A DNA stretch of 34,164 nt from Myxococcales bacterium (GCA_016794325.1 JAEUKG010000767.1:1-34164); one strand, 5' to 3'. Shown: positions 8,447-16,540, counted from the first letter of the stretch. Numbers and translations are program-made. The notes: generated by a model from the sequence alone, not told the origin.

Positions 8447-8763
8447 CGTCGAATCTCAATCTCTGGGGCTCCATCCGGCCACAGGCGAGGTACACACAGT
8501 CCTGTCGCGCAGACGCAATCAGTTGGTGGACCGCCGCTCCCAGCCGTCGCGGAGCACGAATGGCACTTGGAACCGAAGCAGATATTGTAGGCGTCGCAAT
8601 CAGCCTTACGCTCACAACGCGGCGCGCAAAGGCATGCCGAGTGGTCTTGGTCTTGGCACACACGCTCGGAGTCAGCGCTGCACGCCGGAGACCCTCCGCA
8701 AGCAGGCGCGACGACGACCGCAAGCCCACTGGATACCACCGAGAAGAGCACTACCCCCCGCAC
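8443..8763 (-). CDS. Small cysteine-rich lipoprotein
   Basis: A 106-residue protein from GTG 8763, which has GAAAGG 7 nt upstream. Starting there gives a normal signal peptide ending APAC (Cys22), whereas the farther ATG at 8811 would place 16 polar residues before it. The mature region has about 13 cysteines in short spacings (CSADSERVCQDQDHSACLCA, CERKADCDAYNIC, CHSC, CVCATGLC), resembling disulfide-knotted modules such as those annotated 'Dickkopf-like' or EGF-like in myxobacteria. It is co-translated with the downstream unknown protein (ATGA overlap) and divergent from the kinase gene. The family is not identified. GC content is lower than that of the flanks. Confidence 0.72.
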   Translation of the reverse strand: MRGVVLFSVVSSGLAVVVAPACGGSPACSADSERVCQDQDHSACLCAPRCERKADCDAYNICFGSKCHSCSATAGSGGPPTDCVCATGLCVPRLWPDGAPEIEIRR

Positions 8764-8831
8764 TCGTTCGCCTTTCGGTCGCCCGGAGTCGACACCATCG
8801 GATGCTACCATCGCCTCTCGGAGATGGACAA

Positions 8832-11138
8832 GTGAAGAGCGGCGACGAGATCGTCCTGCGGCTCGGCCGCTACGCGCTCTTCGGCGAGATCGCGTCCGGG
8901 GGCATGGCCGCGATCCACTACGGGCGCCTCGCTGGGACCGGCGGCTTCCAGAAGACGATCGCGATCAAGCGGCTCCTGCCCCAGTTCGCGCGCGACCCCG
9001 ACTTCCGGTCGATGATCGAGGACGAGGCGCGCCTCTGCGCGCGCATCCGACACCCCAACGTGGTCACCCCGCTCGACGTCTTGTCGACCGACCACGAGGT
9101 GCTCCTCGCGATGGAGTACGTGCACGGCGAGTCGCTGTCGCGGCTCCTCAAGACGGCTCGCCAGAAGGGGAAGGCGGTGCCGCCCGCGGTCGCGGCCTCT
9201 ATCCTTTCTGGGATGCTCCACGGGCTCCACGCCGCCCACGAGGCCACCGACGAGCACGGGCGCCCGCTCGGCATCGTCCACCGCGACGTCTCGCCGCACA
9301 ACGTGATGGTCGGCGTCGACGGCATCGCCCGCGTGATCGACTTCGGCATCGCCAAGGCGTCGACCAGCCGCGACCTCACCCAGACGGGGCAGGTCAAGGG
9401 CAAGCTCCCCTACATCTCCCCCGAGATCTACGAGGGGGCGCCCGTCACCCGCGCGGCCGACATCTACGCGGCGGCGGTGGTCATGTGGGAGACGCTCACC
9501 GGTCGTCGCCTCTTCGAGGCCGAGACCGACGAGGCGCTCATCGCGCTCGTGCTCCGCGCGCCCATCGACCCCCCGAGCGACTGGAGCGACGGCGTCCCGA
9601 AGTCGATCGATCAGCTCGTGCTCGCGGGCCTCGCCCGCGACCCCGCCGGGCGCCCCCGCACGTGCAAGGAGATGGCGCTCGCCCTGGAGCAGGGGATGCC
9701 GCTCGCGCCGCCGTCGGCGGTGGGCGCGTGGGTCGAGGAGCTCGCGCAGCCGAACCTCGCCCAGCGCGCGGCGCTGCTCGCGAGGGTGGAGCGGGTCGCG
9801 GTGACGATCGACGACCGCCCGTCGTTCGTCTCGCTGGATCCGCCGCCGCGGTCCCGACCGGAGCCGCCGCCGCCGCGGTCCCGGCCGGAGCCGCCGCCGC
9901 CGTCGCTCGCGCCCCAGTCGCGGACGCGCGAGGAGCCCCTGCGCCCGCCGCCCGCGGGCGCGCTCCGCAAGCCGGAGGTCGAGATCCCGAACGTCGCGTG
10001 GATGCCGACGCCCGCCCAGTACGCCGACGTCGTGACCGAGAAGCCGCGCCGCATCAGCGGCGGCGTGTTCGTGGTCGCCATCGTCCTCATCGCGCTCGCC
10101 GCGCTGCTCGTGGCCTTGCCCTCCGTGATCCGGCGGCAGATCGTCCGCGACGCCGCGAAGTCGGGGATCGTCCTCGAGGTGGAGGACGTCGCGCTCTCGC
10201 CGCGCCGCATCCGGCTCACCGGCGTCAAGGCGACCAGCGCCGAGATGCCGTTCGTCAAGGCGCGCGCGTCCGCGGTCGACGTCGCGCTGAAGGAGCTGTC
10301 TCCCGAGGGCGTGCGCGTCCGCGGGCTCGAGCTCACCGTCGACGGCGCGATCGCCGACCGCGTCGCGGAGGTGAAGAAGGCTCGCGCTCGCGCCGCAGAC
10401 CCGAAGGCCTCCGCCGACGACGGGCGCCGCGAGATCCCGCTCGTCGTCGAGCCCGCGCGCGTGACGTGGATCGATCCGCTGGGCCGAGGGACGAAGATCC
10501 TCGCCGAGAACGTCACCGCCGAGGCCAAGATCGACGCCCGCGCGCCGTTCGCCGGTCCGCCGGTGCAGATCGCGGCGCCGCTCACGCGCTTCGAGGCGGC
10601 GGGGGCGATCGCAGGCCCGTGGAAGGTCGACGTCGTCCACGGCGGCATCACGATGAAGGTCACCGCGCGCCTCGACGTCACCGGGGCCCTCGACGCGCGC
10701 CTGTCGCTCGCGCTCACCGAGGAGGGGTCGTGGCTCCTCGAGTGGGACGTGCCGCGGGCGCGCGCGCGCGATCTCGGCCTCCCCCGGCTCCCCGCCGACG
10801 CGCCGGTGGAGGGGCGCGGGCGCGTCCTCGTCCGTGAGCGCGGAGAGTCTGCGGGGCAGGGGGCGCTCGTCCTCGACGCGGCGCGGCTCGACCTCACCTT
10901 CGCGGGGGCGTCGCCGGAGGCGCTCTCGGTCTCGGGCGCCCTCGGCGCGCCCGCCGACAAGATCGGCGCCTTCGGGACGGTGTCCGTCACCGATCGCGGC
11001 GTCCGGGTGGACGTCACCGCGCAGTGCGACGAGAAGCGCGGCGGCGCGACCCTCGTGGCGCTCGGCTTCGACTCCAAGGACCTCGCGCGCGCGAAGCTCG
11101 AGATCGCGTCCGCGCCGCTCCGCTGCAGCAAGCGCTGA
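8832..11138 (+). CDS. Ser/Thr protein kinase fused to AsmA-like region
   Basis: A 768-residue protein. GTG 8832 is preferred: GGAG at 8820-8823 lies 8 nt upstream and the kinase fold begins at once; ATG 8802 is the alternative. Residues ~13-275 are a complete Hanks-type kinase: glycine loop GEIASGGMAAIHYG, Lys46, Glu65, HRD (150-152) with Asn157, DFG (170-172) and SPE (196-198). A Pro/Arg linker with 9-residue repeats follows (~335-365), then one membrane helix at ~412-433. The ~335-residue extracytoplasmic part begins IRRQIVRDAAKSGIVLEVED and continues with ALSPRRIRLTGVKA and ASAVDVALKELSPEGVRVRG. This short-strand pattern is typical of AsmA/DUF748-type proteins, which act in envelope lipid transport or outer-membrane assembly. 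The kinase call is certain; the AsmA-like call is by pattern. Confidence 0.93.
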   Translation: MKSGDEIVLRLGRYALFGEIASGGMAAIHYGRLAGTGGFQKTIAIKRLLPQFARDPDFRSMIEDEARLCARIRHPNVVTPLDVLSTDHEVLLAMEYVHGESLSRLLKTARQKGKAVPPAVAASILSGMLHGLHAAHEATDEHGRPLGIVHRDVSPHNVMVGVDGIARVIDFGIAKASTSRDLTQTGQVKGKLPYISPEIYEGAPVTRAADIYAAAVVMWETLTGRRLFEAETDEALIALVLRAPIDPPSDWSDGVPKSIDQLVLAGLARDPAGRPRTCKEMALALEQGMPLAPPSAVGAWVEELAQPNLAQRAALLARVERVAVTIDDRPSFVSLDPPPRSRPEPPPPRSRPEPPPPSLAPQSRTREEPLRPPPAGALRKPEVEIPNVAWMPTPAQYADVVTEKPRRISGGVFVVAIVLIALAALLVALPSVIRRQIVRDAAKSGIVLEVEDVALSPRRIRLTGVKATSAEMPFVKARASAVDVALKELSPEGVRVRGLELTVDGAIADRVAEVKKARARAADPKASADDGRREIPLVVEPARVTWIDPLGRGTKILAENVTAEAKIDARAPFAGPPVQIAAPLTRFEAAGAIAGPWKVDVVHGGITMKVTARLDVTGALDARLSLALTEEGSWLLEWDVPRARARDLGLPRLPADAPVEGRGRVLVRERGESAGQGALVLDAARLDLTFAGASPEALSVSGALGAPADKIGAFGTVSVTDRGVRVDVTAQCDEKRGGATLVALGFDSKDLARAKLEIASAPLRCSKR
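9842..9898 (+). repeat. 27-bp tandem repeat in kinase linker
   Basis: Two near-identical 27-bp units (one base differs) encode the nine-residue repeat RSRPEPPPP, lengthening the cytoplasmic Pro/Arg-rich linker between kinase and membrane helix. Confidence 0.8.
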
Positions 11139-11157
11139 ACCGCGCCTCGAAGCGAGC

Positions 11158-11163
11158 TACGCT
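11158..11163 (+). promoter_or_regulatory. -10 box (TACGCT) of aminotransferase gene
   Basis: TACGCT ends 9 nt before ATG 11173, in the 34-bp gap after the kinase gene. No Shine-Dalgarno sequence is present, suggesting a separate, nearly leaderless transcript. Confidence 0.45.
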
Positions 11164-11172
11164 CCACCTTCG

Positions 11173-12366
11173 ATGGAACGCACCCCCCAACTATCCCGGG
11201 TCGCACAGACGATGCGGCCTGGCGTGTTCGCCGTCCTCGAGGCGCGCATCGCCGAGGCGACCGCCCGCGGGACCCGCATCGTCCCGCTGCACATCGGCGA
11301 CACGTGCCGGCCTCCGCCGGAGGGGGGGCGCTTCTCGTCGGCGCTCGAGCGGGGCGGCGACGGGCCGGCGCTCTACGCGTACGGCGCGACGGCGGGGGAG
11401 CCGGGGCTCAAGGCCGCCCTCGCGCGATGGGTGGTCGAGCGGCGGGGCGCGCCCCACGTCACCGCCAAGAACGTCGCCCTCGGCGTCGGCGGGACGCACG
11501 CGCTCTTCTGCGCCGCCCGAGCGATCCTCGACCCCGGCGACGAGGTGATCATGCTCTCGCCCTACTGGCCGCTCGCCCCCGGCATCTTCCACGCGTGCGG
11601 GGCCACCCTGGCCGAGGTCTCGGTGAGCCAGCGCCTGTACGCCGATCCGGGCTTCGACGTCACGGCCGCGCTGCGCGGCGCCCTCGGTCCGCGCACCAAG
11701 GCGATCTACTTCGTCTCGCCGAACAACCCCGACGGCAAGGTCCTCGGCGAAGGCGTCCTCGCGCGGATCGCCGACTTCGCGGAGGAGCACGACCTCTGGG
11801 TGTTCGCCGACGAGGTGTACGCCGACATCGTCTACGGGGCTCCCTCGCCCTCGTTCGGGGCGATCGCCTCGGCCAGGTCGCGGACCGTGCTCGTCCATTC
11901 GCTCTCGAAGAGCCACGCGCTCGCGGGGGCTCGGATCGGGTTCGTCGTCGCCCCCGAGGAGGTGATCGCGGCCGCGCTCCGCTTCTCGACGCACACCGCG
12001 TTCAACGTCCCCCTCGTCTGCCAGCGCGCCGCCGTCGGCGCGATCGAGTCGGGCGAGAGCTGGATGCGCGAGTCCGTCGCCGCGTACGCGAAGGCTCGCG
12101 GGGCCGTCCTCGAGCGGCTCGAGCGCGCGGGCGTGGCGACGTTCGCGCCCGAGGGGGGGACCTACGTGTTCGTCGACCTCGCGCCCGCCCTCGGCGGCCG
12201 CACCATGGTGGCGCTCCTCGAGCGCGCGATCGACGAGGGCGTGCTCGTCGCTCCCGGCGCGGCGTTCGGAGCGGGCTTCGAGGCGTTCGTGCGCGTCTGC
12301 TTCACCAGCGTGCCCGAGGCCGACGTCCTCGAGGGGGTCGACCGCCTCCTCCGCGCGATCGGCTGA
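11173..12366 (+). CDS. Class I/II PLP-dependent aminotransferase
   Basis: A 397-residue fold-type I aminotransferase. Visible signatures: a GVGGTHALFCAARAIL cofactor-phosphate loop, SPNNPDG (~182-188), DEVYADIVYG with Asp213 pairing the pyridine nitrogen and Tyr216, the Schiff-base Lys246 in SLSKSHALAGARIGFV, and a C-terminal RVCFTS with the Arg that binds substrate carboxylate. Length and motifs fit the aspartate/aromatic/alanine aminotransferase subgroup (AspC/DapL/AlaT-like). The amino donor cannot be decided from sequence alone. It follows the kinase gene by 34 bp, but the -10 box in that gap suggests its own promoter. Cytosolic. Neighbours do not define a pathway. Confidence 0.93.
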   Translation: MERTPQLSRVAQTMRPGVFAVLEARIAEATARGTRIVPLHIGDTCRPPPEGGRFSSALERGGDGPALYAYGATAGEPGLKAALARWVVERRGAPHVTAKNVALGVGGTHALFCAARAILDPGDEVIMLSPYWPLAPGIFHACGATLAEVSVSQRLYADPGFDVTAALRGALGPRTKAIYFVSPNNPDGKVLGEGVLARIADFAEEHDLWVFADEVYADIVYGAPSPSFGAIASARSRTVLVHSLSKSHALAGARIGFVVAPEEVIAAALRFSTHTAFNVPLVCQRAAVGAIESGESWMRESVAAYAKARGAVLERLERAGVATFAPEGGTYVFVDLAPALGGRTMVALLERAIDEGVLVAPGAAFGAGFEAFVRVCFTSVPEADVLEGVDRLLRAIG

Positions 12367-12399
12367 GCCGGGGAGGGAAGGTCGGCCCTGCGCCGCGCG

Positions 12400-12405
12400 T
12401 AGGAT
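12400..12405 (+). promoter_or_regulatory. -10 box (TAGGAT)
   Basis: TAGGAT ends 8 nt before ATG 12414. No Shine-Dalgarno sequence or clear -35 is seen. Confidence 0.45.
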
Positions 12406-12413
12406 CGCGTGCC

Positions 12414-13691
12414 ATGTACAGCTCACTCCACAAGGTCGACATCGTGGTGGCGGATCAGGGCCGAGGCGGCGGTGAGCTCCTCGTGCAGACGGACCACCGG
12501 GACGCGAGCGAGGTCGACGGCGAGGTCGAGCTCGCTGTGCTCTTCGCCCTCGCGCGCATCCTCGTGCCGCTGCGGGTCGAGCGGTGGAAGGGCGCGACCG
12601 TGCGCTACGTCGCCCTGGGCCAGCTCCACCCGGCGCTCGCCGAGGTCGTCGCCGCCACGGGGCAGCTCGCGGAGTCGATGGGGCAGCCGTTCGACGTGAG
12701 CGGCGTGCGCGCTCGCCCCGCGGCCGACCTCGCCGAAGAGGCCTTCGAGCGCCTCTCGGCCAAGGTCCTCGCGCGCGAGGGGATCGAGGCGACCGAGGAC
12801 GGCCTCGCCGAGCTCGAGGGGCGGGTCGCGGCCGGCGGGTACGACGCCGAGGCCGACGAGATCGGCTACTGGACGGCGGTCGCGGAGCTCGCCGCCGTCA
12901 CCGGCAGCGTCCTGCGCGCGCGCCACGGCGGCCGCTGGGTGGACGATCCCAAGGACTTCGCCGACATCCCGTTCATGTTCGGCGTCGGCTCGTCGCTCGT
13001 GAACCCGGTCGGCAAGGCGATCAAGTTCATCGCCCACGGCGAGCGCGACAGCCCGCGCCAGCTCCTGCGCTCGATGGAGGACCAGGGGACCCCGGACGGG
13101 CCGCTCCTCGTGAACATGAAGCCGGCCCACTGGGACGGGCGCGGCTACGCGATCTGCGAGCCGCTCGCGCCCGACCTCGAGAAGACCGGCGCCCCGATCC
13201 CGCTCGTCGCGTACGGCTACGACCACCCGAACACGTTCGCGATGAAGACCAAGGACGGAGGGGCGAACGAAGACCTCGCCTCCCTCCGCCGGCAGGCGAT
13301 CGAGAACCTCGCCGCGGTCGAGGTCCAGGTCGACCGGGTGGCGCTCGACGCGATCACGTTCTGGGTCGCCCACTCGAGCTTCTTCGCGGCCGAGAAGATC
13401 CTCGACCCGACCTTCATGCAGGGCCTCCACCGCACGATCGGCGCGCCGCTCCTCGCGGCCGCGGTGCCCGAGAAGGGGAGGCTCTTCGTCACGAGCGCGG
13501 TCGCGTCGCCCGAGACGATGCACGCCTTCATGGCGCTCGCCCGCGGCGCGTACGAGCGCAACGAGGGAGGCCGTCAGCTCTCTCCGACCGTGTTCTTGAT
13601 CATGGAGGGGAGGATCACCGGCGTCGCGCAGGCGACCGCCGGCGAGCCGGAGCCCAAGAAGAAGGGCTTCTTCTCGCGCCTCTTCAACTGA
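12414..13691 (+). CDS. Cytosolic protein of unknown function
   Basis: A 425-residue soluble protein without signal peptide or membrane segment. The N-terminal ~190 residues are rich in Ala/Glu helices. A distinctive central block follows (FMFGVGSSLVNPVGKAIKFI, then SPRQLLRSMEDQGT). The later segment with ASLRRQAIENL is loosely reminiscent of DUF1444 (YtpQ-type) proteins, where a Leu-x-x-x-A-x-x-N-Leu helix occurs. The C-terminus carries a lysine-rich tail ending FFSRLF, a motif often found at the end of small cytosolic adaptor-like proteins. I cannot name the family. It lies downstream of the aminotransferase (47 bp) and converges on the HEAT-repeat gene with only 6 bp between stops. Coding status is secure from codon use. 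Confidence 0.88.
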   Translation: MYSSLHKVDIVVADQGRGGGELLVQTDHRDASEVDGEVELAVLFALARILVPLRVERWKGATVRYVALGQLHPALAEVVAATGQLAESMGQPFDVSGVRARPAADLAEEAFERLSAKVLAREGIEATEDGLAELEGRVAAGGYDAEADEIGYWTAVAELAAVTGSVLRARHGGRWVDDPKDFADIPFMFGVGSSLVNPVGKAIKFIAHGERDSPRQLLRSMEDQGTPDGPLLVNMKPAHWDGRGYAICEPLAPDLEKTGAPIPLVAYGYDHPNTFAMKTKDGGANEDLASLRRQAIENLAAVEVQVDRVALDAITFWVAHSSFFAAEKILDPTFMQGLHRTIGAPLLAAAVPEKGRLFVTSAVASPETMHAFMALARGAYERNEGGRQLSPTVFLIMEGRITGVAQATAGEPEPKKKGFFSRLFN

Positions 13692-13701
13692 CGCGCGTCA
13701 G
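13688..13701. terminator. Perfect 14-bp palindrome containing two convergent stop codons
   Basis: CTGACGCGCGTCAG reads the same on both strands. It contains the TGA of the plus-strand gene (13689-13691) and the stop of the minus-strand gene (13698-13700). It may form a short hairpin in both transcripts; a protein-binding site is the alternative. Confidence 0.35.
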
Positions 13702-14333
13702 CTCGGCGGCTTCACGCGCACGTCGCGCATGCTGTCGGGTGACCGGTCCTGCCAGCCGCCCGCGTCCCAATACGAGAGGACGTCGGCGGCCTCGTCCTTG
13801 ACCGCCCACATGTTCGGGCAGACGGCGTCGTCGCGCTCGGCGAGCGCGGCGAGCTTGGGGGCGAGCTCCTTCGCGGCGAGGTGGCCCGCGGCGTACACGC
13901 ACCAGAACCTCACCTCGACGTGGGGCGACTCGAGGCCGGCGCCGAGCGCGCGCCGCGCGCGCTCCCGGAGATCGGGCGCGCCGCGGTCCGCGCCGAGCGT
14001 CCAGCCGATGCCCTCCGCCGCCTGACCGCGCACCGCCGCCGCCTCGCGTTCGTTCTCGAGCGCCGGCAAGAGGGCTCGCGCGGCGCGGGCCTGGTGCCAG
14101 TGCGACAGCGCGTAGGCGGCGGCGACGCGGACCTCGAGGCTCGGGTCACGCGCGAGGGCGCTGCGGAGCGCGGCGTACGCCCGGTCGACCTGGCGACGAG
14201 GCGGCTGGCCCACCCGCACCGTGATCCGGAACGCGAAATCGACCAACGCGTCGGCGCCGCGCAGCCGCTCGGCCGGGTCCGAGCTCGCCAAGTGGGCGAG
14301 CGCCCGGTCGGCGCCCCTGTCCCTACGCCTCAT
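13698..14333 (-). CDS. HEAT-repeat protein
   Basis: A 211-residue alpha-helical protein with repeating ~30-residue helix pairs of HEAT/PBS-lyase type (DPSLEVRVAAAYALSHW, AAAVRGQAAEGIGW, SPHVEVRFWCVYAAGHLA, DAVCPNMWAVKDEAADVLSYW). Such proteins are protein-interaction scaffolds; the spacing of Trp and Cys residues is unusual. There is no signal peptide. The start ATG 14333 is supported by the TAGCCT box 8 nt upstream. A much longer frame continues antisense through the peptidase gene and is not coding. It is divergent from the ACE-like peptidase with 87 bp between starts. Its partner is unknown. Confidence 0.82.
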   Translation of the reverse strand: MRRRDRGADRALAHLASSDPAERLRGADALVDFAFRITVRVGQPPRRQVDRAYAALRSALARDPSLEVRVAAAYALSHWHQARAARALLPALENEREAAAVRGQAAEGIGWTLGADRGAPDLRERARRALGAGLESPHVEVRFWCVYAAGHLAAKELAPKLAALAERDDAVCPNMWAVKDEAADVLSYWDAGGWQDRSPDSMRDVRVKPPS

Positions 14334-14341
14334 GGCCCTCG

Positions 14342-14347
14342 AGGCTA
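14342..14347 (-). promoter_or_regulatory. -10 box (TAGCCT) of HEAT-repeat gene
   Basis: TAGCCT on the minus strand ends 8 nt before ATG 14333. There is no Shine-Dalgarno sequence, so the transcript is probably nearly leaderless. Confidence 0.45.
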
Positions 14348-14420
14348 GATCACCGCGCGCGATTCGCGGAGAAAAAAAGGCGCGCGGAGGCCCGGCGAAC
14401 CGGGGTAGAAAGGTCGCGAA

Positions 14421-16367
14421 ATGAAGCGAAATCTCCTCGCCGCGTCGGTCTCTTCGCTCGCCCTCGTCACGCCGCTGTTCCTCCACGCCGCGTGCGGAGA
14501 GCCGCCCCCGGCCGCGCCCGCTCCGCGCATGGTCCCGCCGCCGCCGCCGCCGCAGCCCACCCCCCAGCCGGTCGCGGTGGAGCCGAAGCGGCCGTCGGCC
14601 GAGGAGGCGCGGGCGTTCCTCGCCAAGACCGACGCCGAGCTCCGCCGCCTGTGGGTCGCGCGCGATCGCGCGGGCTGGGTGAACCAGAACTTCATCACCG
14701 ACGACACCGAGGCGCTCTCGGCCGCGGGCGAGGAGGCGACGGCCGAGTTCGTGACGCGCGCCATCCACGAGGGCCACGCGTTCGACGACGTCCCCCTCGA
14801 TCCGGCGTCGCGCCGCCAGCTCCACCTGCTCAAGCTCGCGCAGGTCGTCCCCGCGCCGAGCGACGCCGCCCAGCGCCGCGAGCTCGCCGAGCTCCAGACC
14901 TGGATGCAGAGCACCTACGGCAAGGGGAAGTACTGCCCGACGGCGAAGGGGCACCTCCCCAACGCGCGCAAGAAGGACGCGAAGCCCGAGGCCGGCGAGT
15001 GCTTCAAGCTCGACGACCTGTCGCGCGCGCTCAAGAAGAGCCGCGACTACGACGAGCAGGCCGAGGCGTGGAAGGGCTGGCACGACGTCGGCGCCCAGAT
15101 GAAGGACAAGTTCGCGAAGTACGTCGAGATCGGGAACAAGGGCGCCAAGGAGATCGGCTTCCGGGATCTCGGCGACCTGTGGCGCGCGGGGTACGACATG
15201 CCCCCCGACGCCTTCGAGGCCGACGTCGAGCGCCTCTGGAAGGACCTCCGGCCCCTCTACGACGAGCTCCACTGCTACACGCGCGCCAAGCTGCGCAAGA
15301 AGTACGGCAAGGACAAGGTCCCCGAGGGAGCGCCGATCCCCGCGCACCTGCTCGGCAACATGTGGGCGCAGGAGTGGCAGAACGTCTACGACGTGCTCGA
15401 GCCCTACCCGGGCCAGGGCTCGCTCGACGTCGACAAGAAGCTCAAGGACAAGAAGTACGACCCCGAGAAGATGGTGAAGCTCGGCGAGTCGTTCTTCACC
15501 TCGCTGGGCATGGATCCGCTCCCCAAGTCGTTCTGGGAGCGGTCCCTGCTCACGCGGCCGAAGGATCGTGAGGTCGTCTGCCACGCGAGCGCCTGGGACG
15601 TCGAGTGGAACAACGACCTCCGCATCAAGATGTGCATCGAGCCCACCGAGGAGGATCTCATCACGATCCACCACGAGCTCGGCCACGACTACTACTTCCA
15701 CTACTACTACAAGCTCCCGATGCTCTTTCAGCAGGGGGCCAACGACGGCTTCCACGAGGGCATCGGCGACACGCTCGCCCTCTCCGTCACCCCGAAGTAC
15801 CTGAAGGACCTCGGCCTGCTCGAGCAGGTGCCGAACAACCCCAAGGCGCGGGTCAACGTGCAGATGAAGATGGCGCTCGACAAGATCGCCTTCCTCCCGT
15901 TCGGCCTCGTGATCGACAAGTGGCGCTGGGACGTCTTCAGCGGCAAGACGCCGAAGGACAAGTACAACGCGTCGTGGTGGGAGCTGCGCCGGAAGTACCA
16001 GGGCATCGCGCCGCCGGTCGCGCGCAGCGAGGCCGAGTTCGACCCCGGCGCGAAGTACCACGTGCCGGCGAGCGTGCCGTACATCCGGTACTTCCTCGCG
16101 CGCATCTACCAGTTCCAGTTCCACCGCGCGCTCTGCAAGGCGGCGGGCTACTCCGGCCCGCTCGACGAGTGCAGCATCTACGGCAACAAGGCGGCGGGTG
16201 CGAAGCTCCGCGCCATGTTGGAGCTCGGCGCGAGCCGCCCGTGGCCGGAGGCGCTCGCCGCGCTCTCCGGGGAGACGAAGGCCGACGCGAGCGCGATGGC
16301 CGAATACTTCGCCCCCCTGGTGACGTTCCTCAAGGAGCAGAACAAGGGAGAGAAGTGCGGCTGGTGA
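14421..16367 (+). CDS. M2-family dipeptidyl carboxypeptidase (ACE-like) lipoprotein
   Basis: A 648-residue protein. The signal ends AAC (Cys25), followed by a Pro-rich tether, so it is probably lipid-anchored. The zinc site HHELGH has ligands His418 and His422 with catalytic Glu419. The third ligand Glu446 lies in GFHEGIGD, exactly 28 residues after the first His, as in human angiotensin-converting enzyme (383/387/411). The C-terminal substrate block is also conserved (YHVPASVPYIRYFLARIYQF, ECSIYGNKAAG, SRPWPEAL), including the equivalent of the ACE carboxylate-binding His and the transition-state Tyr. It should release C-terminal dipeptides from oligopeptides in the periplasm. The start follows AAAGG by 7 nt. 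Longer than a single ACE domain (~600) because of the tether. Confidence 0.95.
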   Translation: MKRNLLAASVSSLALVTPLFLHAACGEPPPAAPAPRMVPPPPPPQPTPQPVAVEPKRPSAEEARAFLAKTDAELRRLWVARDRAGWVNQNFITDDTEALSAAGEEATAEFVTRAIHEGHAFDDVPLDPASRRQLHLLKLAQVVPAPSDAAQRRELAELQTWMQSTYGKGKYCPTAKGHLPNARKKDAKPEAGECFKLDDLSRALKKSRDYDEQAEAWKGWHDVGAQMKDKFAKYVEIGNKGAKEIGFRDLGDLWRAGYDMPPDAFEADVERLWKDLRPLYDELHCYTRAKLRKKYGKDKVPEGAPIPAHLLGNMWAQEWQNVYDVLEPYPGQGSLDVDKKLKDKKYDPEKMVKLGESFFTSLGMDPLPKSFWERSLLTRPKDREVVCHASAWDVEWNNDLRIKMCIEPTEEDLITIHHELGHDYYFHYYYKLPMLFQQGANDGFHEGIGDTLALSVTPKYLKDLGLLEQVPNNPKARVNVQMKMALDKIAFLPFGLVIDKWRWDVFSGKTPKDKYNASWWELRRKYQGIAPPVARSEAEFDPGAKYHVPASVPYIRYFLARIYQFQFHRALCKAAGYSGPLDECSIYGNKAAGAKLRAMLELGASRPWPEALAALSGETKADASAMAEYFAPLVTFLKEQNKGEKCGW

Positions 16368-16412
16368 CGCCCGCAGGCCCTTCGCGTAGCATCGGCACAG
16401 CGACGCCTCGGC

Positions 16413-16438
16413 GGCTCGGCGCGTCGACGCGTCGAGCC
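16413..16438. terminator. 26-bp interrupted palindrome after peptidase gene
   Basis: GGCTCG (16413-16418), GCGTCGACGC (16421-16430, itself palindromic) and CGAGCC (16433-16438), with only the two 2-bp joints mismatched. A strong hairpin 46 bp after the peptidase stop; it could also bind a dimeric protein. Confidence 0.4.
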
Positions 16439-16473
16439 GGTGGGCGCGGAGCCCTTCGCGGTCACTCGCCGCT

Positions 16474-16498
16474 CCGAGGCGATTTTCGCCGGCCTCGG
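16474..16498. terminator. Second stem-loop in the same gap
   Basis: CCGAGG (16474-16479) pairs with CCTCGG (16493-16498), with an inner GGCGA-TTT-TCGCC stem. The downstream sequence becomes AT-richer (TTGGATTTGTCC), as at a promoter for the next gene. Confidence 0.4.
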
Positions 16499-16540
16499 CA
16501 GCGCACATCGTGACATTGGATTTGTCCCTTCACCTGACGC

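Noticed and set aside
8764-8811. Longer start (ATG 8811) for the cysteine-rich lipoprotein
   Set aside because: It would put 16 polar residues before the signal peptide. GTG 8763 has a well-spaced GAAAGG.
9842-9898. Repeats as a CRISPR or mobile-element signature
   Set aside because: They are in-frame 27-bp units coding for a Pro/Arg linker. No spacers, inverted ends or transposase are present.
13698-16508. A 936-codon minus-strand frame covering the HEAT-repeat gene and the antisense of the ACE-like gene
   Set aside because: Only the last 211 codons (from ATG 14333) give a sensible protein. The rest is antisense to a peptidase with all catalytic residues.
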